From an uncultured Helicobacteraceae bacterium (GTDB lineage Bacteria; Campylobacterota; Campylobacteria; Campylobacterales; Helicobacteraceae), in contig CANQAN010000008.1 in the NCBI GenBank assembly GCA_947588965.1, positions 1-64,000 on the forward strand: a DNA stretch of 64,000 nucleotides. Direction: 5' to 3'. This document shows, in pieces, positions 16,585-25,294 of this stretch. The notes below the pieces were generated by a model. That model searched no databases, was not told the origin of the DNA, and worked only from the letters and a program-made list of their open reading frames with translations. The translations under genes and the position numbers were made by a program. Every line of letters starts with the position of its first letter. Position 1 is the stretch's first letter.

Positions 16585-17529
16585 TTATACCTTTGCCTCT
16601 TCGCGTCTTTGTAAATATTCCCAATATTCATCGACCCTTTTTTGCCATTCTGTGATTAAATACTCATTTTCGGGTTTAAATAAATGCTTAAATCGTGCCT
16701 GAGCACCTAAGTAATCGCGCACAGGAATGATATTTTTGGGACGATAGGTGATTTTTAGCTCACGTCCATTGATGATTTCAAACAAAGGGAATACTAACGA
16801 ATCTACAGCCAAATCGCTTATTTCTATGGTTTGATTTGCAGGAAATCTCCATTCAGTCGTGCAGGCACTCATCGCATTAATGAAAGTTGGTCCCTCTGTT
16901 TCAATGGCTGTTTTGATTTTTTTGCTCATGTCTTTCCATTTATTTGGAGCCACTTGTGCGACATAGGGGGCACCGTGCGCAGCCATAATGAATAGCAAAT
17001 CTTTCTTTTTGTCTTTTTTGCCATAGCTCACACGTCCTGATGGGGTTGTCGTGGTGGAAGCACCAAGCGGTGTAGAGCCACTTCTCTGTCCTCCTGTGTT
17101 CGCATAGACTTCATTATCCAAGCAAACATAAGTGAAGTTATGCCCCCTTTCAAAGCAGCCACTAATAAATTGGAATCCAATGTCATATGTTGAGCCATCG
17201 CCACCAAATGCTACAAATTTCGGCTCTTTTTCGCTATAGAGTCTGCCCTTTCTTTTGAGTGCCTTATACATTGCCTCTGCGCCAGCGATTGCAGTAGAGC
17301 TGTTTTCAAAGCCAATATGGATCCATGGCACATCCCAAGAAGTGTAAGGATAGACGGCGGTGCTGACTTCCAAACAGCCTGTGGAAGTTGCAATAAGCAA
17401 AGGGTGGTCTGTCGCATTGAGGACTTCGCGCACAATCATTCCATGCGCACAGCCCGGACACAAAAGATGCGAACCCTCAAAGCGTTCGCTTGATTTTGAA
17501 TATTGTTTGAGATTCTTAATTTCGCTCAT
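16585..17529 (-). CDS. porB: Pyruvate:flavodoxin/ferredoxin oxidoreductase, beta subunit
   Basis: The beta subunit binds thiamine pyrophosphate and a 4Fe-4S cluster. It shows the CPGCAHG cluster motif near residue 25, GDGSTYDIGFQ and NEVYANTGGQRSGSTPLG (TPP/Mg binding), and a further cysteine in SACTTEW. The ORF track starts at 17556, but AAAGGAAAG directly before ATG 17529 (MSEIKNLKQYS) gives the start that aligns with H. pylori PorB as I recall it. It is the last gene of porC-porD-porA-porB, the order also found in H. pylori (HP1108-1111). Confidence 0.95.
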   Translation of the reverse strand: MSEIKNLKQYSKSSERFEGSHLLCPGCAHGMIVREVLNATDHPLLIATSTGCLEVSTAVYPYTSWDVPWIHIGFENSSTAIAGAEAMYKALKRKGRLYSEKEPKFVAFGGDGSTYDIGFQFISGCFERGHNFTYVCLDNEVYANTGGQRSGSTPLGASTTTTPSGRVSYGKKDKKKDLLFIMAAHGAPYVAQVAPNKWKDMSKKIKTAIETEGPTFINAMSACTTEWRFPANQTIEISDLAVDSLVFPLFEIINGRELKITYRPKNIIPVRDYLGAQARFKHLFKPENEYLITEWQKRVDEYWEYLQRREEAKV

Positions 17530-17552
17530 GTTCTTTCCTTTGTCATTACCTT

Positions 17553-18770
17553 TCAATTAAAGCCAAGCTTAGGACCTCTAAGTCCGATGAACTGCTGTGT
17601 TGGATGTGTGAGTTTGCCAGATTTTGCATTATTTTGCAATTCTTTGAGAATCTCTTGCAAATGCCCTTGAGTCAAATCTCTGCCACCAAGCCCATAGATA
17701 TAATTGCTTGCAATGGGCTTATTAGAGCCACGATAGAGTGCGGCAACGCCCTCATTAAACAACATTCCCATAGCTCCAGCAGGCAAACTTCTGTCTAAAA
17801 ATGCCACAGCTCTAACCTTGCTTAATGCTTGAGAAAGTTCTGAATAAGGGAATGGTCTAAGGACATGAATGCTCACCACACCTGCTTTGATGCCATTTTT
17901 CCGCGCTTCCTTAACAGCAACGCGCGCAGATTCCACAGTTGTTCCAAGTGCCACAAGCGCCACCTCTGCATCATCCATATCGTATTTTTCTACGATATTG
18001 TATTTTCTGCCCGTGAGTTTTTCAAACTCCTTAAACACTTTTTCAATCACGGGCATGGAATTCATAATGGCATTATGCAATTGAGCTTTGTGTTCAAAGT
18101 GCCAATCTTCTTCTGTTTGAGAACCATACGTTGCAGGACGTTCAAAGTCTAGCATGGCGTTTTTTGGTTTGTAGTCCCCAATGAACTTATAAGCCTCGCT
18201 GTCCTTTAGCGGACGCACACTTTGTGCTGTATGTGAGCAAATGAAACCATCTTGATGTACCATAACGGGCAGCCTCACATCATAATCCTCCGCGATTTTA
18301 AAAGCCATAAGATTGAAATCATAAGCCTCTTGAGGATTATATGTGCATAGATTAATCCAGCCCGCATCGCGACCGAGATACATATCAGAATGGTCTCCAT
18401 TGACATTGAGCGGACTTGCAAGCGCACGATTGACGACATTAAGTACAATGGGGAGTCGCATACCGCTTGCTTGATAGAGTACTTCGACCATAAGTGCGAA
18501 ACCTTGCGAGCTTGTCGCAGTTGCGACACGTCCACCAGCGGCGGCAGCCCCGACACAGCCACTCATGGCCGCATGTTCAGATTCTACCATGACAAATTCG
18601 CCATCAATATAGCCATTAGAAAGAAAAGAGGCGTAATTTTGCACAATTGGTGTCGATGGAGTGATAGGGTATGCGGAGACAACGTCAATTTGTGCTTGTC
18701 GCATTGCGTGGCTTGCCGCCATATTTCCATCCCATACTTCTATTTCTTGTAACTCATAAACATCTGCCAT
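17553..18770 (-). CDS. porA: Pyruvate:flavodoxin/ferredoxin oxidoreductase, alpha subunit
   Basis: This 405-aa subunit carries the domains that, with PorB, form the TPP active site converting pyruvate and CoA to acetyl-CoA. Recognisable segments are AYPITPSTPIVQNYASF, the VESEHAAMSGCVGAAAAGGRVATATSSQG loop near residues 60-95, the SPLNVNGDHSDMYLGRDAGW segment and VSIHVLRPFP in the CoA-binding region. The ATG overlaps the porD stop by one base (TAATG). Together with the low-potential acceptor this complex is the entry point of pyruvate carbon into central metabolism in Helicobacter, where it replaces pyruvate dehydrogenase. Confidence 0.96.
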   Translation of the reverse strand: MADVYELQEIEVWDGNMAASHAMRQAQIDVVSAYPITPSTPIVQNYASFLSNGYIDGEFVMVESEHAAMSGCVGAAAAGGRVATATSSQGFALMVEVLYQASGMRLPIVLNVVNRALASPLNVNGDHSDMYLGRDAGWINLCTYNPQEAYDFNLMAFKIAEDYDVRLPVMVHQDGFICSHTAQSVRPLKDSEAYKFIGDYKPKNAMLDFERPATYGSQTEEDWHFEHKAQLHNAIMNSMPVIEKVFKEFEKLTGRKYNIVEKYDMDDAEVALVALGTTVESARVAVKEARKNGIKAGVVSIHVLRPFPYSELSQALSKVRAVAFLDRSLPAGAMGMLFNEGVAALYRGSNKPIASNYIYGLGGRDLTQGHLQEILKELQNNAKSGKLTHPTQQFIGLRGPKLGFN

Positions 18771-19171
18771 TATTTATCCTTTTTGCTCTCTTCTTTTTTA
18801 GGCCACTTTGCAAGTGCATTTTCCTCGCTCTCATAATCATTGAACATTAAAAGCGATTTTGGATTGGTCGGACAGACATCAACACACACGCCACAGCCCT
18901 TGCAATGCACATAATCAACGCCACTCATTTTTTCATCCCTCACCAAAATAGAGGAATCTGGACAATACACCCAGCAAAAATAACAATTAATGCAATGATC
19001 ATGGTTAAATACAGGCTTTTCTACGCGCCAATGTGCGACACTTGCTGTATAAGAACTATCATCACGATACTCCCTAGCATCCGCGTGTTTTTCTAACATC
19101 TTTTCCCCATTTTTTTCAAAGGGAAACAACACCGAACCCGCTTCAAACTCATTCCAGCCTTTATATTCCAT
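18770..19171 (-). CDS. porD: Pyruvate:flavodoxin/ferredoxin oxidoreductase, delta (ferredoxin-like) subunit
   Basis: This 133-aa protein has two 4Fe-4S motifs, CINCYFCWVYCPDS and CKGCGVCVDVCPTNPKS, which pass electrons from the PorAB active site to the external carrier. It lies nine bases after porC. The N-terminal 50 residues (YKGWNEFEAGSVLFP) are typical of PorD. Confidence 0.95.
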   Translation of the reverse strand: MEYKGWNEFEAGSVLFPFEKNGEKMLEKHADAREYRDDSSYTASVAHWRVEKPVFNHDHCINCYFCWVYCPDSSILVRDEKMSGVDYVHCKGCGVCVDVCPTNPKSLLMFNDYESEENALAKWPKKEESKKDK

Positions 19172-19180
19172 ACTTGCCTC

Positions 19181-19741
19181 CTATTTTACCGCATTATAAG
19201 CTTTTCTTATGACTTCCATATTGGCATCAATGACTTTTTGTGGGAGTTTTTTGCCTAAAACCTTTTTGAAAGATTCTAAGAAAAAATCCAAATCAAGCGC
19301 ACCCGAAATTTTCAAAAATGCGCCAAGCATTGGGGCATTAGGAATAGATTTGCCAAAAGCCTCAAGTGATAGAGCAATGCAGTCTAAAAGATACACTTCT
19401 TTATCTTTTAACTCCGGTTTACTGTCTAGAAATTCCTTTTTGCTCAAATGTGTCGTAATGATATATTTTGTCGTATTTTTTGCATTTGCGCAAATGTCAG
19501 TAATATAGACAAGTCCCGGGTCAATCACCAAAATATAATCGGGATTCATAAATTTCTCATGATTGAGAATAGGATTGTCATCAATCCTGTTGTATGCAGT
19601 CATTGCCGCGCCTCTTTTTGCTGAACCATAAAATGCAAATGCTTGCACTTCCTTACCTGTGCCTGCAATAACATCCGCTAAACCTTTCGCTCCAGTTACT
19701 GCGCCTTGTCCTGCACGGCTATGCCATCTGATTTCAAGCAT
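19181..19741 (-). CDS. porC: Pyruvate:flavodoxin/ferredoxin oxidoreductase, gamma subunit
   Basis: The 186-aa gamma subunit starts MLEIRWHSRAGQGAVTGAKGLADV, the conserved opening of this family, and contains YGSAKRGAAMTAYNRI. It is the first gene of the por operon, with GAGGAG eight bases before its ATG. The 208-bp region upstream holds a candidate -10 box (TAGAAT, 19799-19804) and two TGTTAC motifs. Confidence 0.95.
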   Translation of the reverse strand: MLEIRWHSRAGQGAVTGAKGLADVIAGTGKEVQAFAFYGSAKRGAAMTAYNRIDDNPILNHEKFMNPDYILVIDPGLVYITDICANAKNTTKYIITTHLSKKEFLDSKPELKDKEVYLLDCIALSLEAFGKSIPNAPMLGAFLKISGALDLDFFLESFKKVLGKKLPQKVIDANMEVIRKAYNAVK

Positions 19742-19798
19742 AACGGTCTCCTCAATTAATTTTGTTACGGTTTGATTTTAAAAAAAACGCACTTAAAA

Positions 19799-19804
19799 AT
19801 TCTA
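19799..19804 (-). promoter_or_regulatory. Candidate -10 box (TAGAAT) for porCDAB, with flanking TGTTAC motifs
   Basis: On the minus strand AAAATAGAATTTTT lies about 58 bp before the porC ATG. On the plus strand TGTTACG (19763-19769) and TGTTACA (19809-19815) flank it. As I recall, HP1021-type regulators prefer TGTT[TA]C[TA], and such a regulator is encoded at 59477-60370. The rest of this 208-bp gap (19742-19949) shows no ORF; next to the arsB stop is a weak GAGTGAGA/TCTCGCTT inverted repeat. Confidence 0.4.
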
Positions 19805-19949
19805 TTTTTGTTACAATAAGACAAAAATTATTGCTTTAAATGTGTAAAAATAACCCAACTTAAGTTGTTGCTTTTTGCGTCTGTATTTTCTTTGAGAGAT
19901 TTTAGGGGGTTTGAGTGAGAATCTCTCGCTTTAGGCTTATCTAGGAAAC

Positions 19950-21236
19950 TTATATCCCTACAATAACCAATGCGCAAAGTGCTGCTAAAAGCACGGGCAA
20001 GGTTACAACAATAGCCACGGCTGTGTAATGTAAGAATCCAATGGAGATTCCATAACGTTTGAGATTACTCAACCATAATAATGTCGCTAGAGAGCCTATT
20101 GGTGTGAGCTTTGAGCCGATATTGCAACCTAAGAGATGTGCAAAAGTTAGAATCTCATGGCTTTGCATATCTAAGAGTGCAAGATTCCCCAAAACAACCA
20201 TGGGTAAGTTATTAATGAGACTTGAACCAATGCTTGAGAGGATTCCAACCCAAAACACTTGCTCCCATATTTGCAGATGCCCCTTTAATTCTAAAAAGGA
20301 TTCATGTTTTAAAATCTCCAAAAGTCCGGCATTTTTAAGCCCAAAGACGACAATAAACAAACCCAAACTAAAGACAACAATACTAAAAGGAGACTCTCTT
20401 AAGAGTACAAAGAGACGTATTTTGCCTAAGAGGATTCCATAAAGCGCACAAACAAAAGCAATAAAAAGTGTCCAAAGGCTCAAAGGAATCTTAAGGGATT
20501 CACCACAAACGATTCCAAGCAATAAACAAAACACGAGAAAAAAGCAGAAAATAATGACATTCTTAGAGGGCAAAATATTGTGTGTCAGGGAGATTTCAAG
20601 CTGTTGAGGGAGTTTTCTACCAAAAATTATCCAAAACATTATAAAAGTGGCTAATACAGCCAAAATTTGTGGCGCAATCATTAAAAGGGTGAATCTCAAA
20701 AAGGAAATTTTGAAAATGTCTGCTGTGATGATATTTGTGAGATTAGAAAAGACAAAGAGATTTGAGGCAAAATCGCTCAAAAAAACCATAAAGAGCAAGA
20801 AAATAATCAAAGGATTGCGCACAAAAGAAGCGTTCTTGAAGCCCTGTAGAAGCGCAAAAACAAGCGGTGTGAGAATTAAGATAGCTCCATCATTTGCAAA
20901 GAGTGTTGCTAAAGAACTTGCAAAGATTCCAAAGAATAGGTAGAATCTCCAGACCTCTAGTGTATGTGTTCCTAAAGAGAGAGAAAAGCGCAGAATCCAA
21001 TGTGCTAAAACCTCAAAAAAACCCAATTTTTCTAAAGAGAGGGCAAATATGATAAGCCCTATGAGTGTCAAAGTGCTGTTTTGTACCATCTCCCACACAA
21101 GTGCAACATCGCTGAATGTTACACTTCCAACTAAGAGGCAAACAAAAGCCCCCGCAATACTAGAGAACCAAATAGGAATCCCAAAGGGACGTACATAAAT
21201 AAGCAACATAACGACAATAAAGACTGCAAAAGACAT
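19950..21236 (-). CDS. arsB: ArsB-type arsenite efflux membrane protein
   Basis: This is a polytopic membrane protein with about 10-12 helices, similar along its length to E. coli ArsB. Shared stretches include LFANDGAILILTPLV, FVFSNLTNIITADIF, VIFSLGLF...GLKNAGL, SSLINNLPMVVLG and TPIGSLATLLWL. ArsB exports arsenite or antimonite. The ORF track starts at a TTG (21266), but I prefer ATG 21236, which overlaps the ubiE stop as TAATG and gives 428 aa, the usual ArsB length. No arsR or arsC is adjacent, so induction by arsenic is not evident and a related anion could be the substrate. Confidence 0.85.
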   Translation of the reverse strand: MSFAVFIVVMLLIYVRPFGIPIWFSSIAGAFVCLLVGSVTFSDVALVWEMVQNSTLTLIGLIIFALSLEKLGFFEVLAHWILRFSLSLGTHTLEVWRFYLFFGIFASSLATLFANDGAILILTPLVFALLQGFKNASFVRNPLIIFLLFMVFLSDFASNLFVFSNLTNIITADIFKISFLRFTLLMIAPQILAVLATFIMFWIIFGRKLPQQLEISLTHNILPSKNVIIFCFFLVFCLLLGIVCGESLKIPLSLWTLFIAFVCALYGILLGKIRLFVLLRESPFSIVVFSLGLFIVVFGLKNAGLLEILKHESFLELKGHLQIWEQVFWVGILSSIGSSLINNLPMVVLGNLALLDMQSHEILTFAHLLGCNIGSKLTPIGSLATLLWLSNLKRYGISIGFLHYTAVAIVVTLPVLLAALCALVIVGI

Positions 21237-21955
21237 TAGGAATTTTTGGCGATAAAAAGTGTGCAAACACCTGCAGAGAAGGACTTCGTATAGAGTGGAG
21301 TGAAGCCGTTTCCTTGAAGTTCTGCATTGAGCTTTTTTGCTGTGAGGAATTCTTCAATAGAATCGGGTAAATAGCGGTATGCGCGATAATTTTTAGAAAT
21401 GATTCCGCCAATGAAAGGCAAAATGTGCTTCGTGTAAAATCCCATAATGTGCTCTAAGAGGCTTTTGTCTTCACATTTTGTGAATTCTAAAATCACTAAA
21501 ATCCCTCCCTTTTTAATCACTCTTGCAAACTCCTTTAATGCCCGATCTCTCTCTATGACATTGCGGATTCCATAGGCTATGCTTAACACATCTGTGCTTG
21601 CATCTTCTATGGGGATAGAAGTTGCTTCAGAGCGGATAAATGTGACATTTGGAAGTTTTTTACGTGCGATCTTTAGCATCTCTTCACTTGGATCAAGCCC
21701 GATAATATCCTCTATAACGACATTTTCTTTTGTGGCATTTTTCTGCCAATGACTTATCATATCCCCCGTGCCACACGCAACATCAACGATTCTTAGATTT
21801 TTTAGTGTCTCTTCAGAAAGATTGCAAAAGGCAAGTTTGCAAGCCTTTTTTCTCCATGCAATATCAATGCCACAACTCATTATGCGATTGGCTAAATCAT
21901 AACTCTCCGCAATCTCATCAAACATCGCGATAATTTTTTGTTGTTTGCTTTCCAT
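21236..21955 (-). CDS. ubiE: Demethylmenaquinone methyltransferase
   Basis: This SAM-dependent enzyme performs the final C-methylation of menaquinone. The 239-aa protein begins KIIAMFDEIAESYDLANRIMSCGID, the UbiE/MenG signature, and has the SAM-binding VDVACGTGDM near residue 55, then SIAYGIRNV and EFTKCED...YTKHILPFIGG. Helicobacter makes menaquinone, so menG is an equally valid name. It lies eight bases after argH and overlaps arsB by one base. Confidence 0.95.
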   Translation of the reverse strand: MESKQQKIIAMFDEIAESYDLANRIMSCGIDIAWRKKACKLAFCNLSEETLKNLRIVDVACGTGDMISHWQKNATKENVVIEDIIGLDPSEEMLKIARKKLPNVTFIRSEATSIPIEDASTDVLSIAYGIRNVIERDRALKEFARVIKKGGILVILEFTKCEDKSLLEHIMGFYTKHILPFIGGIISKNYRAYRYLPDSIEEFLTAKKLNAELQGNGFTPLYTKSFSAGVCTLFIAKNS

Positions 21956-21963
21956 TGCGTTCC

Positions 21964-23409
21964 TTAAGATTTTTTGTCTGCAGAGTTTTGTGAGTTTTTA
22001 ACAAGAGAATTTTGCGCTAAGATGAGCCAAGCGCGTAAGCTTTCAATCTGCTCTAAAGTCGCTCGTGTGGAAGTGCCACCATAGGAATTGCGTTGATTCA
22101 TGGAGCGCTCTAAATTAAGACTCTGATGGGCATCGGGTGGAATCCTAGAATCCACACTGCAAAGCTCGTTTTCGTTGAGTGCGCTTAAATCTTTCCCTAA
22201 AGATTCTGCATGGGCAACCGCCTTGCCCGTTATATGATGGGCTTCTCTGAAGGGAATCTTACAGTGTAAAACGAGGAAATCCGCCAAGTCTGTTGCTGTT
22301 AAATGTCCAATTTGGCACGCTTTTAGCATATTGTCTGCGTGGATTGTCATAGTCATGAGAGCTTCTTTGAGGATTCTTAGGGAAATTTCTAAGGTTTCAA
22401 AGCTGTCAAACACACATTCTTTGTCCTCTTGTGTGTCTTTATTGTAGGCAAGGGGAAGCCCCTTTAGAACGACTAAAAGCGAGATGAGATTGCCATAAAT
22501 GCGCCCACTTTTACCACGTAAGAGTTCGGGTACATCGGGATTTTTCTTTTGTGGCATGATGGAGCTTCCTGTGGAATAGGCATCGCTTAAGGTGATGAAT
22601 TTGAACTCATAGCTACTCCATAGTACGAGTTCTTCGGCAAGTCTTGAAATGTGCATAGCAATCAATGAGCAATCATACAAAAAATCAAGCGCAAAATCCC
22701 TATCACTCACAGAATCCATAGCGTTGAGAGTGGGAGCTTCAAATCCTAATTTCTTCGCACTAAAGAATCTGTCTATCTCATAGGGTGTTCCTGCAAGGGC
22801 TGCTGCGCCTAGAGGACAATAATTATTGCGCTTAAAAGAGGATTCTAACCTTTCAAAATCGCGCATAAACATATTGGCATATGCACACATTACAAAGCCA
22901 AAATTCACGGGTTGTGCATGTTGCAAATGCGTCATTCCGGGAAACATACTCTGTGTGTGTGCTTGAGCGATCTCCAAAAAAGCTTCAATGAGTTCTAAAA
23001 CAAGCCTACGCAATGTGCAGTTAGAATCCAGCACAAAGAGTCTAAAGTCTAGTGCGACTTGATCGTTGCGACTGCGGGCGGTATGGAGCTTTTTGCCTGT
23101 TTCACCAATGAGTTGTGTGAGGCGCTTTTCTAGTGCCATATGAATGTCTTCATCGCTGAGTACAAAGGAAAATGCGCCCGATTCTATCTCGGTTTGAATC
23201 TGTGCGAGGGCATCGCAGATTTTTTGAGATTCTTCTGCGCTTAGGATTCCACATTTTGCGAGCATTTGCGCATGGACTTGTGAGCCAAGAATGTCTTGTT
23301 TGTAAAGTTTGCGATCAAAAGGCAGAGAAGCATTAAAGACATCTAAAATCTCTGCAGTATCGGATTTGAAGCGCCCTCCCCAAAGCTTTTGATGAGAATC
23401 TTGTGTCAT
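21964..23409 (-). CDS. argH: Argininosuccinate lyase
   Basis: ArgH cleaves argininosuccinate to arginine and fumarate. The fumarase/aspartase signature is [15 protein letters not shown] near residues 285-300; the N-terminus [13 protein letters not shown] and the [17 protein letters not shown] segment are diagnostic. The 481-aa length is slightly long because of a Ser/Asn/Lys-rich tail. Arginine biosynthesis is absent from H. pylori, so its presence supports a non-pylori species. It is flanked by hemJ and ubiE in a minus-strand operon. Confidence 0.97.
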   Translation of the reverse strand: MTQDSHQKLWGGRFKSDTAEILDVFNASLPFDRKLYKQDILGSQVHAQMLAKCGILSAEESQKICDALAQIQTEIESGAFSFVLSDEDIHMALEKRLTQLIGETGKKLHTARSRNDQVALDFRLFVLDSNCTLRRLVLELIEAFLEIAQAHTQSMFPGMTHLQHAQPVNFGFVMCAYANMFMRDFERLESSFKRNNYCPLGAAALAGTPYEIDRFFSAKKLGFEAPTLNAMDSVSDRDFALDFLYDCSLIAMHISRLAEELVLWSSYEFKFITLSDAYSTGSSIMPQKKNPDVPELLRGKSGRIYGNLISLLVVLKGLPLAYNKDTQEDKECVFDSFETLEISLRILKEALMTMTIHADNMLKACQIGHLTATDLADFLVLHCKIPFREAHHITGKAVAHAESLGKDLSALNENELCSVDSRIPPDAHQSLNLERSMNQRNSYGGTSTRATLEQIESLRAWLILAQNSLVKNSQNSADKKS

Positions 23410-23418
23410 AGGATTCCT

Positions 23419-23847
23419 TTAAAATGGTCTTAAGACGGCAAGAATTGCAATGACAATCAATACAAGCGTTGGAATCTCATTATAAGCGCGGAAAAATTTT
23501 CCACTTTTATTGCAACGATCTTCCCTTAAACTGATTAAAAAGCGATACAGGCTGTAGTGATAGAGTGCTAAGAGGATAACAAGGAGAATCTTGACATGCA
23601 GCCAACCCGACTTCAGTAAGCTCGGCTCTAAAAGCACCAACCACACTCCCGAAAGCAGTGTGCAAACAAGCGCAGGATAGCCGATGAACTTAAATAGCTT
23701 TTCTTCTTGGATTTTTACAACTTCAACAAATCCCGCATTCTTAATGTGTTCGCTGTGATATACAAACAGACGCGGCAGATAAAAGAGCATCGCCATCCAC
23801 GAGACAAGCGCGACAATGTGAAAGATTTTGACATACAAATAGACCAT
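23419..23847 (-). CDS. hemJ: HemJ-type protoporphyrinogen IX oxidase
   Basis: This is a 142-aa membrane protein with four predicted helices. The conserved histidine and tryptophan sit in VKIFHIVALVSWMAMLFYLPRLFVYH, and KILLVILLALYHYSLYRFL follows. HemJ oxidises protoporphyrinogen IX in heme synthesis. A similar protein (HP1484) sits beside ubiE in H. pylori as I recall. A TACAAT -10 box lies about 25 bp upstream. Confidence 0.88.
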   Translation of the reverse strand: MVYLYVKIFHIVALVSWMAMLFYLPRLFVYHSEHIKNAGFVEVVKIQEEKLFKFIGYPALVCTLLSGVWLVLLEPSLLKSGWLHVKILLVILLALYHYSLYRFLISLREDRCNKSGKFFRAYNEIPTLVLIVIAILAVLRPF

Positions 23848-23871
23848 TGCAAACCTTTAAACTAAAGTGCA

Positions 23872-23877
23872 ATTGTA
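23872..23877 (-). promoter_or_regulatory. -10 box (TACAAT) for hemJ-argH-ubiE-arsB
   Basis: On the minus strand TTGCTACAATTGC lies about 25 bp before the hemJ ATG, with AAAGG between. It is divergent from the ABC importer promoter. Confidence 0.5.
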
Positions 23878-23920
23878 GCAAAACAGACTTAAAAGTGAGA
23901 GAAAATCATTAATTTTTGCG

Positions 23921-23926
23921 TATAAT
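23921..23926 (+). promoter_or_regulatory. Extended -10 box (TATAAT) for the amino acid ABC importer
   Basis: TTGCGTATAATTCGG is preceded by a T-tract. AAAGGA at 23941-23946 then stands seven bases before the TTG start of the first permease. Confidence 0.65.
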
Positions 23927-23953
23927 TCGGAAATTTTTTAAAAGGATTCCTAT

Positions 23954-24613
23954 TTGCTGTCCCTTGATTTTTCGTTTATACAAAGTGCGTTTCCAATTTT
24001 TATGAAAGCCCTTGGACTCACATTGCATCTTTCATTTTTTGGAATCGTGTTTTCAATCCTTTTGGGGGGATTGATTGCCTGTTTGCAGCATTTAAAGAAT
24101 CGCTTTTTAAACGCATTGATACAAGGATACATTGAGCTTTCACGTAACACACCCCTTCTCATTCAAATTTTCTTTTTGTATTATGGATTGCCACAAATGG
24201 GGCTTAAGCTTGAGGGCTACACTTGTGCGCTTTTAGGTGTTGTGTTTTTAGGAGGGAGTTATATGTCTGAATCCTTTCGTGCAGGAATAGAATCGGTTGA
24301 GAGGATTCAGCTAGAATCTGGGCAGAGTTTAGGGCTTAATGAGCAACAGCTTATGCGCTTTATTATTTTGCCACAGAGCTTAATGGTGAGTTTGCCTTAT
24401 ATCGCTGCAAATGCGATTTTCTTGCTTAAAGAGACTTCTGTTGTGAGTGCGATTGCTCTTGCTGATGTGCTGTATGTTAGCAAAGATCTCATTGGGAGTT
24501 ATTATAAGACAAGCGAAACGCTCTTGCTTCTTGTTTTGTGCTATTTGGTGGTTTTGTTGCCTCTGTCTTTCTTGTTTGCTCTCTTAGAGAAAAGATATAA
24601 GAGATTTCTTTAG
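23954..24613 (+). CDS. Polar amino acid ABC transporter permease (HisM/GlnP type)
   Basis: This is a 219-aa inner membrane permease with about five helices. The cytoplasmic EAA loop that docks on the ATPase is ESGQSLGLNEQQLMRFIILPQ near 120-140. The RNTPLLIQIFFLYYGLP segment is typical of the His/Glu/Gln permease family. TTG is chosen as start because AAAGGA lies seven bases upstream under a good promoter. It is the first gene of a permease-permease-ATPase operon with no binding protein. Confidence 0.88.
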   Translation: MLSLDFSFIQSAFPIFMKALGLTLHLSFFGIVFSILLGGLIACLQHLKNRFLNALIQGYIELSRNTPLLIQIFFLYYGLPQMGLKLEGYTCALLGVVFLGGSYMSESFRAGIESVERIQLESGQSLGLNEQQLMRFIILPQSLMVSLPYIAANAIFLLKETSVVSAIALADVLYVSKDLIGSYYKTSETLLLLVLCYLVVLLPLSFLFALLEKRYKRFL

Positions 24614-24629
24614 ATTTTTAGGGGTTTAT

Positions 24630-25283
24630 GTGGAGATTCTTTTTTTGCCTCAAAACGTCCTAAGGATTCTGCAAGGAATGTTTGTAACATTCCAAATTGC
24701 GCTTATTGCGATTGCTTTTTCCTGTGCGTTTGGTTTTGTCTTAGGATATTTAATGACTTTGCGCTCTAGAAGTGTGCGCTTTATTTGCCGGGCTTATTTA
24801 GAATCCATTCGTATCATTCCGATTTTGGCATGGCTGTTTATTGTGTATTTTGGATTTGCGAGTGTGGTTAATTTGAGTGGTTTTTGGGCATGTGTTGTAA
24901 CATTTAGCTTTTGGGGGATTGCAGAAATGGGCGATTTGGTGCGCGGAGCAATTTCAAGCTTGGCAAAGCATCAAGAACAAAGCGCAAGGGCATTGGGCTT
25001 GAAAGAATGGCAAGTGCAGGTTTTTGTGATTTTTCCACAAAGTTTTAGGAGGCTTCTCCCCGGACTTGTGAATCTCTTTACAAGAATGATTAAGACCACT
25101 TCTTTGGCTGCTCTCATTGGAGTGAGCGATATGTTGAAGGTCGGACAGCAAATCATTGAGGTCAATCTCATTGATTATCCTGCGGCAAGCTTTTGGGTCT
25201 ATGGCGGAATCTTTGTGCTGTATTTTGTGCTGTGCTATCCGCTATCGTTCATGAGCCGTCATTTAGAGAAAAAACTCGCTTAA
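24630..25283 (+). CDS. Polar amino acid ABC transporter permease, second subunit
   Basis: This 217-aa permease is homologous to the previous one (SIRIIPILAWLFIVYFGFAS; EAA loop EQSARALGLKEWQVQVFVIFPQSF). The pair likely forms a heterodimer. It starts at GTG, with AGGGG about six bases upstream; a nearby ATG at 24628 is in another frame. The gene is 16 bp after the first permease and 11 bp before the ATPase. Confidence 0.87.
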   Translation: MEILFLPQNVLRILQGMFVTFQIALIAIAFSCAFGFVLGYLMTLRSRSVRFICRAYLESIRIIPILAWLFIVYFGFASVVNLSGFWACVVTFSFWGIAEMGDLVRGAISSLAKHQEQSARALGLKEWQVQVFVIFPQSFRRLLPGLVNLFTRMIKTTSLAALIGVSDMLKVGQQIIEVNLIDYPAASFWVYGGIFVLYFVLCYPLSFMSRHLEKKLA

Positions 25284-25294
25284 AGGATTTGTGT

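Noticed and set aside
19950-21266. TTG start of arsB at 21266 given by the track
   Set aside because: ATG 21236 overlaps the ubiE stop as TAATG and yields the standard ArsB length. The longer form adds ten residues with no supporting ribosome binding site.
24062-24070. Short G tract (six G) in the permease gene, and a similar one near 56870 in mnmH
   Set aside because: They are too short for the phase-variable poly-G tracts of this group, and the reading frames are intact.
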